Shown in pieces: positions 8,384-15,006 of a DNA stretch of 18,624 nt (positions are counted from its first letter, which is position 1; each line of letters starts with the position of its first letter). Both the position numbers and the translations under genes were made by a program. Source of the stretch: JAIVGV01 sp035295985 (GTDB lineage Bacteria > Acidobacteriota > Blastocatellia > Pyrinomonadales > Pyrinomonadaceae). The notes beneath the pieces are model-generated. The model saw only the letters and a list, made by a program, of their open reading frames with translations, was not told where the DNA came from and did no database searches. The stretch lies in contig DATHBT010000330.1 of NCBI GenBank assembly GCA_035295985.1, positions 1-18,624 of the forward strand. Reading direction: 5' to 3'.

Positions 8384-9214
8384 TCAGCCGATGCGGCTTG
8401 AGGGCGGGCCGATGTGTATGTGCGCTCCCGTGGAGGAGCCGGCGACCGCGCCGCGGAAGGCGATGAAGGTGATGCCGTGGGCTTGCAGGTAAGCGATGAG
8501 GGCGCGCCCCTCGGCGCTGTCGGGGTGGAGCGCCACGTCAACGCCGCGGCTGTGGTCGAAGCCGAGGCGCGTGTGCGTGGCGGTCTGCCCGTGCGCGCTG
8601 ACGGGGAGCGGGCGGCCGAAGGTCGAGATGAAGAACGACTGAACGCCGGAGATGTTGGCGGCCGTCCAGTAAGACGTGCCCGTGTGGCGGATGATGAGCG
8701 CGCTCCTGCCGTAGAGCGTCGGCCTGAGCAGTCGCGACTGGGCGGTGCGAAGTTTCGCGGCCTCGATTTTCGCGAGCTTTTCGGCCTCCGCCATCGCGGC
8801 CACTTCGGCGATCACGCGGTCGGAGTCGTCGATCTGACGGCGCAGAACCTCGATCTCCGCGCGCGTCTCGGCGAGCGACTGCTCCGACTCCTCGACCTTC
8901 GCCTTCGCGGCGAGCCCTTCGGCCGCGAGTTGGCGCAGTTGCTCGTGCTTCCGCTCGGCGGCGGCCAGTCCCTTTTCCTTAAGGGCGATCCACTCCCGCG
9001 TGTGCGTTTTCACCTTTTCGGACGCAATGACGAGTTCGGCGCGCCACCGCGCGAGTTCGTCGGCCGGCGACTTCGCAGCCGGCGACTTCGCAGCCCGCGA
9101 CTTCGCAGCCCGCGACTTCTGCGCGAACGCCTGCGCGCCGCACGCCAGCAAAAGTGCGAGCGCGGCGGCGACTGCGAAACGCGGATGGCCGATTCTTCTC
9201 ACGCGGACGATCAA
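8384..9214 (-). CDS. Exported coiled-coil protein with putative LAS-type zinc metallopeptidase domain
   Basis: This protein has about 276 residues. A Sec-type signal lies at about 10-31 (FAVAAALALLLACGAQAFAQ). A tandem Lys-Ser-Arg/Pro-Ala-Ala segment follows (33-52). A long Glu/Ala-rich coiled coil spans about 53-160. The C-terminal domain (about 165-276) contains GFDHSRGVDVAL (His221, Asp226) and STGAHIHIGPPS (His265, His267). An H...D plus HxH pattern is the zinc-site logic of LAS peptidases (lysostaphin/M23, DD-peptidase/M15, hedgehog), which cut peptidoglycan peptides. The spacing fits neither M23 nor M15 exactly, so catalysis is inferred. The coiled coil plus peptidase layout recalls EnvC-type proteins. 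The start is a TTG at 9214, with GGGGG just upstream but very close; a GTG at 9202 is an alternative. Confidence 0.7.
   Translation of the reverse strand: MIVRVRRIGHPRFAVAAALALLLACGAQAFAQKSRAAKSRAAKSPAAKSPADELARWRAELVIASEKVKTHTREWIALKEKGLAAAERKHEQLRQLAAEGLAAKAKVEESEQSLAETRAEIEVLRRQIDDSDRVIAEVAAMAEAEKLAKIEAAKLRTAQSRLLRPTLYGRSALIIRHTGTSYWTAANISGVQSFFISTFGRPLPVSAHGQTATHTRLGFDHSRGVDVALHPDSAEGRALIAYLQAHGITFIAFRGAVAGSSTGAHIHIGPPSSRIG
9066..9125. repeat. 15-bp tandem repeat inside the coiled-coil peptidase gene
   Basis: About four 15-bp units (GGCGACTTCGCAGCC and variants starting CGCGACTT) lie at 9066, 9081, 9096 and 9111; the last is partial. On the minus strand they encode Lys-Ser-(Arg/Pro)-Ala-Ala repeats just after the signal peptide, a basic linker whose copy number may vary between strains. 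Confidence 0.8.
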
Positions 9215-9451
9215 ATCCCCCGTACCTTAAACGTCGTGCGGGCACTATAGGTTACAACACGGGCCGTAAAATCTCACCCGCTCCCACGCCGCCCGCGCCC
9301 CTTACCTTTTACGCGCGCGGGTGTAACCGCGCCGCGCGCCGGGGTGTCTGACGTGACAGGAGGGCCGAGCGCCGCTCCGAAGTTTATCCCGGTCTTTTTG
9401 ATGAGGCCGGGCGTCTCTCCCGGAATCGAACAAATTTGGAGGGGTAAGGTG
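9215..9451. promoter_or_regulatory. Divergent intergenic region between the two gene blocks
   Basis: This 237-bp gap separates the minus-strand peptidase gene from the plus-strand glycine-zipper gene, so it should carry two divergent promoters. I could not pick convincing -35/-10 pairs. The plus-strand frame open from 9344 has no RBS at its first codons and is treated as untranslated leader. A weak hairpin (CCCGG 9388-9392 with CCGGG 9407-9411) lies upstream of the glycine-zipper RBS. Confidence 0.4.
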
Positions 9452-9823
9452 ATGAAAAGAATTCTGGGCGCATTGATGTGTTTGGTGCTGATCGCGTCGG
9501 CGTCCGCGCCCGCGTGGGCGAAGGGGCAGAAGCGATCCAAGGCGGGCCGCGCCGCCGCCGCGCAACGCTACGACGACTCGCGGCGCGTCTATTACGATTA
9601 CGAAGATCGCTACGACCAACGCTACGAAGACGACCGCTCCGTCTGGGAGCGCAGCCGCGACAAGATCACTGTTGCGGGCGGCGCTGCGGCAGGCGCTGTC
9701 GTCGGCGGCGTGGCCGGCGGCAAGAAGGGCGCGATCATCGGCGCGCTGATCGGCGCGGGCGGCTCGGCCGTCTATACCTACAAGGTGCGCGACCGCGACG
9801 ACGACCGCTACCGCCGCTACTAA
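9452..9823 (+). CDS. Small exported glycine-zipper protein
   Basis: This 123-residue protein starts at the ATG at 9452, preceded by GGAGGGGTAAGGTG; an open extension to 9344 lacks an RBS. Residues 1-23 form a Sec signal peptide ending AWA. Residues about 38-70 are highly charged and Tyr/Asp/Arg-rich (RRVYYDYEDRYDQRYEDDR). Residues 72-105 form a glycine zipper with small residues spaced for helix packing (AGGAAAGAVVGGVAGGKKGAIIGALIGAGG is the core). The tail is charged again and ends RYRRY. Glycine-zipper domains of this kind occur in outer-membrane or periplasm-associated small proteins; the function is unknown. It is probably monocistronic, since a repeat element follows directly after the stop. 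Confidence 0.85.
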   Translation: MKRILGALMCLVLIASASAPAWAKGQKRSKAGRAAAAQRYDDSRRVYYDYEDRYDQRYEDDRSVWERSRDKITVAGGAAAGAVVGGVAGGKKGAIIGALIGAGGSAVYTYKVRDRDDDRYRRY

Positions 9824-9825
9824 GG

Positions 9826-9925
9826 CAGGCTTCAACACCTCCGCGCCTCCGCGCCTTTGCGTGAAATATTTTCTCGGCAAAGAGAAGTCTCGCGCAAAGG
9901 CGCGAAGAAGAGGCACGAGGTTGAG
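9826..9925. repeat. Interspersed inverted-repeat element after the glycine-zipper gene
   Basis: CGCGCCTTTGCG at 9850-9861 pairs perfectly with CGCAAAGGCGCG at 9893-9904, enclosing a smaller TTCTC/GAGAA pair (9871-9875, 9882-9886). The left flank has a tandem CCTCCGCG. The element begins within a few bases of the stop codon at 9823. Peptides readable across it, such as SRKGAKKR, are repeat translations typical of spurious small ORFs in many genomes, not genes. Confidence 0.75.
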
Positions 9926-9973
9926 CGGTCGGCATGTAACGCGACGGGCGCGGCCGGTGTCTTCATTGTCGGG

Positions 9974-9989
9974 AGACTCGCGCGAGTCT
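9974..9989. promoter_or_regulatory. Perfect 16-bp palindrome upstream of the Spy-like gene
   Basis: AGACTCGCGCGAGTCT is a complete 16-bp palindrome centred about 80 bp before the Spy-like start at 10064, in otherwise noncoding DNA. It is a candidate operator for a dimeric regulator, or the stem of a small hairpin followed by TTTCC. Function is inferred from position and symmetry only. Confidence 0.4.
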
Positions 9990-10063
9990 TTCCGGCACAA
10001 TACGCAAAACGGACTCCTCCCCGCGAACAAGAACAAGGTAAACTTTAAGGAGCACTGAACAGA

Positions 10064-10618
10064 ATGAAGAGACTTGGGAAGATCAAGACGACGGCGTTCG
10101 CCGCGATTGCGACCCTCGCAGTGGGCGCGCCCGTCGCCATCGCACAGACGGCGGGGCAAGACGGCCAGCAGCGTCCGCGCGCCGAGGGGCGCGGCAAAGG
10201 CTTCGGCAAGGGCGAAGGTCGCGGCCACCGCGGCGGCTTCGGGCGTCGCGGCGACTCCGGCGGCTTCCGCGGCGTCGAGCTGACGGCAGACCAGAAGACG
10301 CGCCTCCAGCAGATCCGCCAGGGCTTCGGCGAGCGCACGCGCACGCTGCGCGAGCAGCTCCGCGCCAAGCGGCAGGAGTTGCGGCAGGCCGAGCAGGGCA
10401 CGACCTTCAACGAGGCGTTCGCCGCGCAGAAGCTGACCGAGGCCGCCTCTATCGAGGCGCGGCTCATGGCCGAGCGCTTCCGCATGCGCCAGGAGTCGCT
10501 CTCGGTGCTGACGCCCGAGCAGCGGCAGCAGATCGAGCAGCGCCGTCAGGGGCGCGAGCAGCGACGTCAGCAGCGGCGCGGCGCGCGCGGCGGCGCGACG
10601 ACGACCGCCGTCCAGTAA
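10064..10618 (+). CDS. Spy/CpxP-like periplasmic LTxxQ protein
   Basis: This 184-residue protein has a signal peptide (about 1-28, ending AIAQ). A Gly/Arg/His-rich segment follows (about 36-70). A helical domain then carries two LTxxQ motifs: LTADQ at 73-77 and LTPEQ at 149-153. Paired LTxxQ motifs are the mark of the Spy/CpxP family of periplasmic chaperones and stress sensors. Helices between them are Arg/Glu/Gln-rich (RTRTLREQLRAKRQELRQAE). The C-terminal tail is very basic, ending with Arg/Gly. The ATG at 10064 has AAGGAG about 11 bases upstream. It is followed by a 16-bp perfect stem-loop, then by an ECF sigma/anti-sigma operon that ends with another Spy-like gene. This suggests one envelope-stress circuit, which is an inference. 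Confidence 0.82.
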   Translation: MKRLGKIKTTAFAAIATLAVGAPVAIAQTAGQDGQQRPRAEGRGKGFGKGEGRGHRGGFGRRGDSGGFRGVELTADQKTRLQQIRQGFGERTRTLREQLRAKRQELRQAEQGTTFNEAFAAQKLTEAASIEARLMAERFRMRQESLSVLTPEQRQQIEQRRQGREQRRQQRRGARGGATTTAVQ

Positions 10619-10632
10619 CAACCACTTAAGCT

Positions 10633-10667
10633 GGCGGGCGTCGCGTGTAAGACACGCGACGCCCGCC
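10633..10667. terminator. Perfect 16-bp stem-loop between Spy-like and sigma genes
   Basis: Bases 10633-10648 pair without mismatch to 10652-10667 around a 3-nt loop (AAG). It starts 15 bp after the Spy-like stop and ends 51 bp before the sigma start. The plus strand continues GTAAAAAAATTT, so the usual T-tract is replaced by A's. It could terminate in a T-tract-independent way, protect the 3' end, or act as an attenuator for the sigma operon. Confidence 0.5.
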
Positions 10668-10718
10668 GTAAAAAAATTTACGTCGGGGTCAGCGCCTCTG
10701 CCGGACGACCTGGAGCAC

Positions 10719-11291
10719 GTGTCGGACTTGGAGCTGGCGCGCCTCGCGCGCGGCGGGGACGAGTCGGCCTTCGGCGAGATCATGCGCCGCTACAGCCCAC
10801 GCGTCTTCCGCGTCGCCTCCCGCTTCTTCCGCCGACGCGAGCAGGCCGAAGAGGCGGCCCAGGAGATATTTCTCAAGGCGTTCACCGAACTCGGCAGCTA
10901 CGAGGGGCGCGGCTCCTTCGAGGGCTGGCTGACGCGCATCGCCACGAACACGTGCCTCAACATCCTCCGCGCGCAGAAGCGCCGGCCCGAACTGACCGCG
11001 GCCGATCTGACGGAGAACGAGGGCGCGTGGCTCGACAACCAACTCTCGGACGCGGCGCACGAGCGGCACCGCGCCGCAGAGAACGCGGTCGTGGCGGCCG
11101 ACCTCGCGGATCGAGTGCTCGGCACGATGTCGCCGGACGACCGGCTGGCGCTCACGCTCGTTGACGGTGAGGAGCTGTCGGTCAAAGAGGTGGCGGAGAT
11201 GACGGGCTGGTCTGAGTCGAAGGTTAAGGTGCAGGCGTTTCGCGCGCGCCGCAGGATGCGCGCGGCGGTGGAGAAACTGTTAGGCCGCTGA
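10719..11291 (+). CDS. ECF-type sigma-70 factor, partner of the downstream anti-sigma
   Basis: This 190-residue sigma factor starts SDLELARLARGGDESAF, the common ECF N-terminus. Region 2 is at about 18-88 (FRVASRFFRRREQAEEAAQE, FLKAFTELGSYEGRGSFEGW, LTRIATNTCLNILR). Region 4 is at about 125-187 (LGTMSPDDRLALTLVDGEEL, with helix-turn-helix VKEVAEMTGWSESKVKVQAF). The start is a GTG at 10719 with GGAG only 3 bases before it; no ATG exists upstream before the hairpin, and protein homology logic supports this start. It is followed after 42 bp by a zinc-finger anti-sigma gene, so it is probably held inactive at the membrane until an envelope signal. It likely also autoregulates its operon, by analogy with other ECF systems. 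Confidence 0.92.
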   Translation: MSDLELARLARGGDESAFGEIMRRYSPRVFRVASRFFRRREQAEEAAQEIFLKAFTELGSYEGRGSFEGWLTRIATNTCLNILRAQKRRPELTAADLTENEGAWLDNQLSDAAHERHRAAENAVVAADLADRVLGTMSPDDRLALTLVDGEELSVKEVAEMTGWSESKVKVQAFRARRRMRAAVEKLLGR

Positions 11292-11333
11292 GCGGCCCAG
11301 GCCGCAGTGGCTTAGGAAGTTTGAGGGTGCGGG

Positions 11334-11831
11334 ATGAGAGACGGACACGTCATCGAGATTCTTGAGAGTGGCCCGTTCGGCGCGCTCGACGAGGCGAAGC
11401 TGGCCGAGGTGCGCGCGCACGCCGAAAGTTGCGCCGGGTGTCGCCGCGCTTACGAGGCGGCGCGCGTCTCGTCGCTTCTGCTGCGCGAGCGCGCGGAACG
11501 CGAGTTCGAGCCTCCGCCCTTCTTCCAAACGCGCGTGCTGGCGGCTTTGCGCGAGCGGCAGGCCGAGCAGGACTGGGCGCTACCGCGCCTGTGGAAGGCC
11601 GCGGGCGCGCTCTTCGCCTCGATGGTCGCGACCGTCGCCACGCTCGGCGCGCTCACCTTCCTCGCGCCCGGCCCGACGCAGCCCGAAGCAGTCGCCGAAG
11701 AGGTCACGGCCGAGGAGACTTACTCCGCCGAGGAGTCGATCCTCGCGCAGGGCGGCGGGGCCGACGAGGAGATGACTTACGATCAGGTGCTGGCGGCCGT
11801 GTACGAATCGAGCGACGGCGGCGCGAGGTGA
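11334..11831 (+). CDS. Membrane anti-sigma factor with HxxxCxxC zinc finger
   Basis: This 165-residue protein has an N-terminal anti-sigma domain with His29-x3-Cys33-x2-Cys36 (RAHAESCAGCRRAYEAA), the ZAS signature of zinc-binding anti-sigma factors. A single TM lies at about 88-111 (GALFASMVATVATLGALTFL). A short acidic periplasmic tail (112-165) is rich in Glu/Ala with Asp/Gly at the end. This topology fits cytoplasmic capture of the sigma factor encoded just upstream, with signal sensing outside the membrane. GAGGG lies a few bases before the ATG at 11334. The stop is only 2 bp before the next ATG, so the downstream Spy-like gene is tightly coupled. The trigger is unknown. Confidence 0.88.
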   Translation: MRDGHVIEILESGPFGALDEAKLAEVRAHAESCAGCRRAYEAARVSSLLLRERAEREFEPPPFFQTRVLAALRERQAEQDWALPRLWKAAGALFASMVATVATLGALTFLAPGPTQPEAVAEEVTAEETYSAEESILAQGGGADEEMTYDQVLAAVYESSDGGAR

Positions 11832-11833
11832 CG

Positions 11834-12268
11834 ATGAACAGTCCGATCAAAAGCAGGTGGCAGTTGCGCGCGGCGGCCGTCCTGATCTTCGTGTTGGGGG
11901 TCGCGGCCGGCGCGCTCGCGCCGCTCGCCTACCGCGGCTGGGCGCACCGCGGCGGCGGGCCTCCGCGCAGCCGCGGCGACCGCTTCGAGCGGATGCTCCA
12001 ACATCTTGAGCTGAACGACGGGCAGAAGGCGCAGGTCAAACAGATTCTCGGCGAGACGCGCGAGCAGTACCGCGCGCTGCGCCGCGAGACGGAGCCGCGC
12101 GAGCAGGAGATCAGGCGTCGCACGGACGAGCGCCTGCGTCAGGTGCTCACGCCCGAACAGTGGGAGAAGTTTCAGAAGGAGATGAGCGAGCGGCGCGGAC
12201 GCGGTCGCGGCGGCAGACGCGGCGGCGACGGCCCGCCGCGCGGCCAGCCCCCGGACGAGCGGCCGTGA
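11834..12268 (+). CDS. Membrane-anchored Spy-like LTxxQ protein, third gene of sigma operon
   Basis: This 144-residue protein starts at the ATG at 11834, with GAGGTG upstream and 2 bp after the anti-sigma stop. The same frame is open farther upstream but overlaps the anti-sigma gene and is rejected. Residues 11-32 are a hydrophobic anchor or signal (AAAVLIFVLGVAAGALAPLA). The soluble part has a helical core with LELNDGQ (58-64), a degenerate LTxxQ, and a clean LTPEQ at 105-109, with charged helices between. The tail (117-144) is Arg/Gly/Pro-rich. It resembles Spy/CpxP and zinc-resistance-associated periplasmic proteins. Being encoded with sigma and anti-sigma, it may be a stress-induced chaperone or a modulator of the anti-sigma; this is an inference. 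Confidence 0.8.
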   Translation: MNSPIKSRWQLRAAAVLIFVLGVAAGALAPLAYRGWAHRGGGPPRSRGDRFERMLQHLELNDGQKAQVKQILGETREQYRALRRETEPREQEIRRRTDERLRQVLTPEQWEKFQKEMSERRGRGRGGRRGGDGPPRGQPPDERP

Positions 12269-12272
12269 ACGA

Positions 12273-12290
12273 CGCCCGCGGCGGCGGGCG
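12273..12290 (+). terminator. Weak hairpin after the sigma operon
   Basis: CGCCCGC (12273-12279) pairs with GCGGGCG (12284-12290) around a 4-nt loop, 5 bp past the stop of the last operon gene. No T-run follows. It is positioned like a terminator, but the call is tentative. Confidence 0.35.
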
Positions 12291-12416
12291 CTAAACGAAC
12301 GCCCGGCGTCGAGCGCCGAACGACACGCACGGCCGCCGCGTAATGCGAGCAGGAAGCGACGCCGGCTTCCCGGCGGACACACGGACGAAACCCCTCGCAA
12401 CAAGGAGTTGCGAATC

Positions 12417-13079
12417 ATGCCCCCTGAATTCAGTCTCACGCGCCGCCGCCTCTTCAAAGGTCTCGCGCTCGGCGCGGCAGCCTTCTACGCCGTCCCCGGC
12501 CTCTTCGCGCAGGAGCTGGCGCTGACGCCGCGGCAGACCGAAGGCCCCTTCTACCCCGACCACCTCCCGCTCGACCGCGACAACGATCTCATCGTCATCG
12601 GCGACAGCACGACGCCGGCCGTCGGCCACGTCACTCACCTGTCGGGCCGCGTGCTCGACGCGCGCGGCACGCCCGTCCGTAGCGCCGTCGTCGAAATCTG
12701 GCAGGTGGACAGCCGCGGCGTCTATCTCCACAGCGGGAGCGACAACGCGTCAGCGCGCGACGCGAACTTCCAGGGCTACGGCCGCTTCCAGACCGGCCCG
12801 ACGGGCGAGTACCGCTTCCGCACCATCAAGCCGGTCGCCTACCCCGGCCGCACCCCGCACATACACTTCGCCGTCACGTCCAGGGGGCGCGAGCGTTTGA
12901 CGACGCAGTGCTACGTCCGCGGCGAGCCGCGCAACGAGCGCGACGGGATACTGCGCTCCATCCGCGACCCGCGCCAGCGCGAGTCTGTCGTCGTAGAGTT
13001 CGCGCCCTTGCCGCAGTCGCGCGCCGGCGAACTCGCCGCACGCTTTGACATCGTCCTCGGCGTCACGCCGCAGACCTAG
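12417..13079 (+). CDS. Tat-exported intradiol ring-cleavage dioxygenase-like protein
   Basis: This 220-residue protein starts at the ATG at 12417 (AAGGAG nine bases upstream; the TTG at 12408 abuts the RBS and is rejected). The N-terminus has a twin-arginine signal: TRRRLFKG (8-15), then a hydrophobic stretch ending near LFAQ (32). The fold is that of intradiol dioxygenases such as protocatechuate 3,4-dioxygenase. TEGPFYPD (41-48) is followed by a beta-sandwich region (VVEIWQVDSRGVYLH). The four predicted Fe(III) ligands are Tyr103, Tyr142 (IKPVAYP), His148 and His150 (TPHIHF), with Arg145 between. At about 220 residues it matches the single-domain type. Tat export implies folding with iron in the cytoplasm and action outside. 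The substrate is unknown; no aromatic pathway genes adjoin it. Confidence 0.9.
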   Translation: MPPEFSLTRRRLFKGLALGAAAFYAVPGLFAQELALTPRQTEGPFYPDHLPLDRDNDLIVIGDSTTPAVGHVTHLSGRVLDARGTPVRSAVVEIWQVDSRGVYLHSGSDNASARDANFQGYGRFQTGPTGEYRFRTIKPVAYPGRTPHIHFAVTSRGRERLTTQCYVRGEPRNERDGILRSIRDPRQRESVVVEFAPLPQSRAGELAARFDIVLGVTPQT

Positions 13080-13356
13080 AGGCAGCAGCTTCTCTCCAGC
13101 GTTTTAGTTGAGTGTAGCGGAAGGCACTCACCACAGAGGCACAGAAGACTCGGAGGCTGCGCAGAGAAAAACACTCAACTCTCTGCGCCCCCTCTGTGCC
13201 CTCTGTGCCTCTGTGGTGAGTTCGGTTTGACTGAAATCAAGTGAAAATTTATAGAGATCAGTCCTCCCAGGCCCAAAAATTTAGAGAGAGCGCAAACTCC
13301 GGCAACACTCTTGCGCTTTAATGCCGGGCGTCTTCCCACCAACTTCGGAGGATTCG
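13080..13356. other. 277-bp intergenic region with interspersed palindromic element
   Basis: This gap lies between the dioxygenase stop and the dehydrogenase start. Its middle holds the inverted-repeat element at 13126-13221. The right part (13222-13340) is AT-richer and may carry the dehydrogenase promoter. I see no gene; the dehydrogenase frame extends to an ATG at 13321, but the RBS supports 13357. Confidence 0.5.
13126..13221. repeat. Palindromic element with perfect 20-bp terminal inverted arms
   Basis: Bases 13126-13145 and 13202-13221 are exact 20-bp inverted copies (arm begins ACTCACCACAGAGGCACAGA). Inside, GCGCAGAG (13159-13166) pairs with CTCTGCGC (13181-13188). The whole 96-bp unit can fold into a long interrupted hairpin. 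Right-arm flanks include tandem CCTCTGTG. It has no coding capacity. It resembles interspersed palindromic repeats found in many copies in some genomes; copy number cannot be seen here. Confidence 0.85.
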
Positions 13357-14766
13357 ATGCCCGAACTGCTTCCCGGCGCGCGCCGCGGCACTCGCCTGCG
13401 GCGCGCGGCCACGCTCGCCGCGCTCGCCCTCTTCGTCGCCAACTGCGCGAAGGAGGAGAGCACGCAGGCGCAGCGGCAACAGCAGCAACAGCCCGCGCAG
13501 CCCACGGCACAAAGCCCGCAGCCGCAGCCCACCCGCGCGCCCGGCACGGTACTCACGGGGCGCGACGCGATGGGCGACTGGACGACCGACGCGCCCGGCG
13601 TGCGACGCCGCATCACGGTCGCCGATTTGCCGAAGCCGTACGCGACCGAGTCGGTCGATAACGGCCCGCGCCTCGTCGCCCGGCCGGAGGGCGCGTGGCC
13701 GAAAGCGCCCGCGGGATTCAAGGTCGAGGAGTTCGCCACCGGGCTCGAACGCCCGCGTCTGCTCCGCGTCGCGCCGAACGGCGACGTCTTCATCGCCGAG
13801 AGTTACGCCAACCGGGTGCGAGTCCTTCGCGCGCGCGACGGCGCGGGCAAGGCCGAGACGAGCGAGGTTTTTGTCTCCGATCTCAACCGCCCCTTCGGCA
13901 TCGCCTTCTACCCGCCCGGGCCGGAGCCGCAGTACGTTTACGTCGCCAACACCGGCTCGGTCGTCCGCTTCCCTTACCGCAACGGCGACATGAAGGCGCG
14001 CGGCCCGGCCGAAGTCGTCGTCGCGAACGTTCCGGGCGGCGGGCAACTGCGCGGCGGCGGCCACTGGACGCGCGACATCGCCTTCTCGAAAGACGGCAAG
14101 AGGATGTTCGTCTCCGTCGGCTCGCGCTCGAACGTCTCCGACGACGAGTCCGAAATCCGCCGCGCCGACATCCTTGAGTTCACGCCCGACGGCAAGAACG
14201 AGCGCATCTACGCCTACGGCATACGCAACGCCGTCGGCATCGCGATTCATCCTCAGACCGGCGATTTGTGGGCCTCGGTCAACGAGCGCGACGGGCTGGG
14301 CGACGACCTCGTGCCCGACTACGTCACGCGCGTGCGCGAGGGCGGCTTCTACGGCTGGCCCTGGTTCTACCTCGGCCCCGTCCACGACCCGCGCCACGAG
14401 GGCAAGCGCGCCGACTTGCGCGACAAGGTGATCGTGCCCGACGTGCTCATCCAGTCGCACTCGGCCTCGCTCCAGATGGAGTTCTACACTGGCACACAGT
14501 TTCCGCAGGAGTACCGCAACGACGCCTTCGCCGCGCAGCACGGCTCCTGGAACCGCTCGCGCCGCACCGGCTACAAGGTGATCCGCGTGCCCGCCCGCGA
14601 CGGCGTGCCGACGGGCGTGTACGAAGACTTCCTCGTCGGCTTCGTCACGCCGGCGGGCGACGTGTGGGGCCGACCTGTCGGAGTCGCCGTGGCGAAGGAC
14701 GGCGCGCTGCTCGTCACGGACGACGGCTCGAACACCGTCTGGCGCGTCTCCTACCAGGGCCGTTAG
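13357..14766 (+). CDS. Exported sorbosone/glucose dehydrogenase-like (GSDH) beta-propeller protein
   Basis: This 469-residue protein starts at the ATG at 13357 (GGAGGATTCG upstream). The signal segment is at about 13-30 (TLAALALFVANC); Cys30 could be lipidated, but Asn at -1 is atypical of a lipobox. A Gln/Pro-rich linker follows (39-60). The six-bladed GSDH-type propeller (about 115-467) shows FATGLERPRLLRVAPNGDVF, GGHWTRDIAFSKDGKRMFVS (His236), ADILEFTPDG, GIRNAVGIAIHPQTGDLW (Arg290), EGGFYGWPW, and the C-terminal GVAVAKDGALLVTDDGSNTVW. Family members oxidise sugars, often with PQQ, in the periplasm, but many have untested activity. No cytochrome c domain or PQQ synthesis gene is visible. 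Family is confident; substrate and cofactor are not. Confidence 0.9.
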   Translation: MPELLPGARRGTRLRRAATLAALALFVANCAKEESTQAQRQQQQQPAQPTAQSPQPQPTRAPGTVLTGRDAMGDWTTDAPGVRRRITVADLPKPYATESVDNGPRLVARPEGAWPKAPAGFKVEEFATGLERPRLLRVAPNGDVFIAESYANRVRVLRARDGAGKAETSEVFVSDLNRPFGIAFYPPGPEPQYVYVANTGSVVRFPYRNGDMKARGPAEVVVANVPGGGQLRGGGHWTRDIAFSKDGKRMFVSVGSRSNVSDDESEIRRADILEFTPDGKNERIYAYGIRNAVGIAIHPQTGDLWASVNERDGLGDDLVPDYVTRVREGGFYGWPWFYLGPVHDPRHEGKRADLRDKVIVPDVLIQSHSASLQMEFYTGTQFPQEYRNDAFAAQHGSWNRSRRTGYKVIRVPARDGVPTGVYEDFLVGFVTPAGDVWGRPVGVAVAKDGALLVTDDGSNTVWRVSYQGR

Positions 14767-15006
14767 CCGGGTCACAGACCGAGGCGCCGTGCGCGCTGGC
14801 TGCGAACGCCGAAAGCCCGCGCACGCGCGCCGCCCGCCCGAAACTATCTGCAACCGGCTGGCCGCGCGGAGCGTTTTCGACTAAAACAGTTGAGAGTTTA
14901 ATTCGGCCCGCACCCCTCGCGCGGCCGAAGTCCCCGTCACAGCCGGCGCGGCGGTCTCTTCTTTCGCAGGCGGACGCTCATGCCCGTCTTTCGGGGGGAT
15001 GAAAAG

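Noticed and set aside
9857..10048. Small plus-strand ORFs reading SRKGAKKR-type peptides
   Set aside because: They are translations of the interspersed repeat at 9826-9925 with no RBS; such peptides are known artefacts of this repeat type.
9302..10783. Long minus-strand open frame (493 codons)
   Set aside because: It runs antisense through the glycine-zipper and Spy-like genes, has low-complexity Arg/Ala/Leu composition, crosses a repeat, and shows no domain. It arises from high GC codon bias.
13318..14853. Minus-strand open frame (511 codons) opposite the dehydrogenase gene
   Set aside because: It is the antisense shadow of a gene with clear GSDH motifs; its Arg/Val/Asp-rich translation has no recognisable family.
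14767..15006. Promoter search upstream of methyltransferase paralogue 1
   Set aside because: A TTGAGA at 14890-14895 lacks a fitting -10 box at normal spacing, so no promoter was called.
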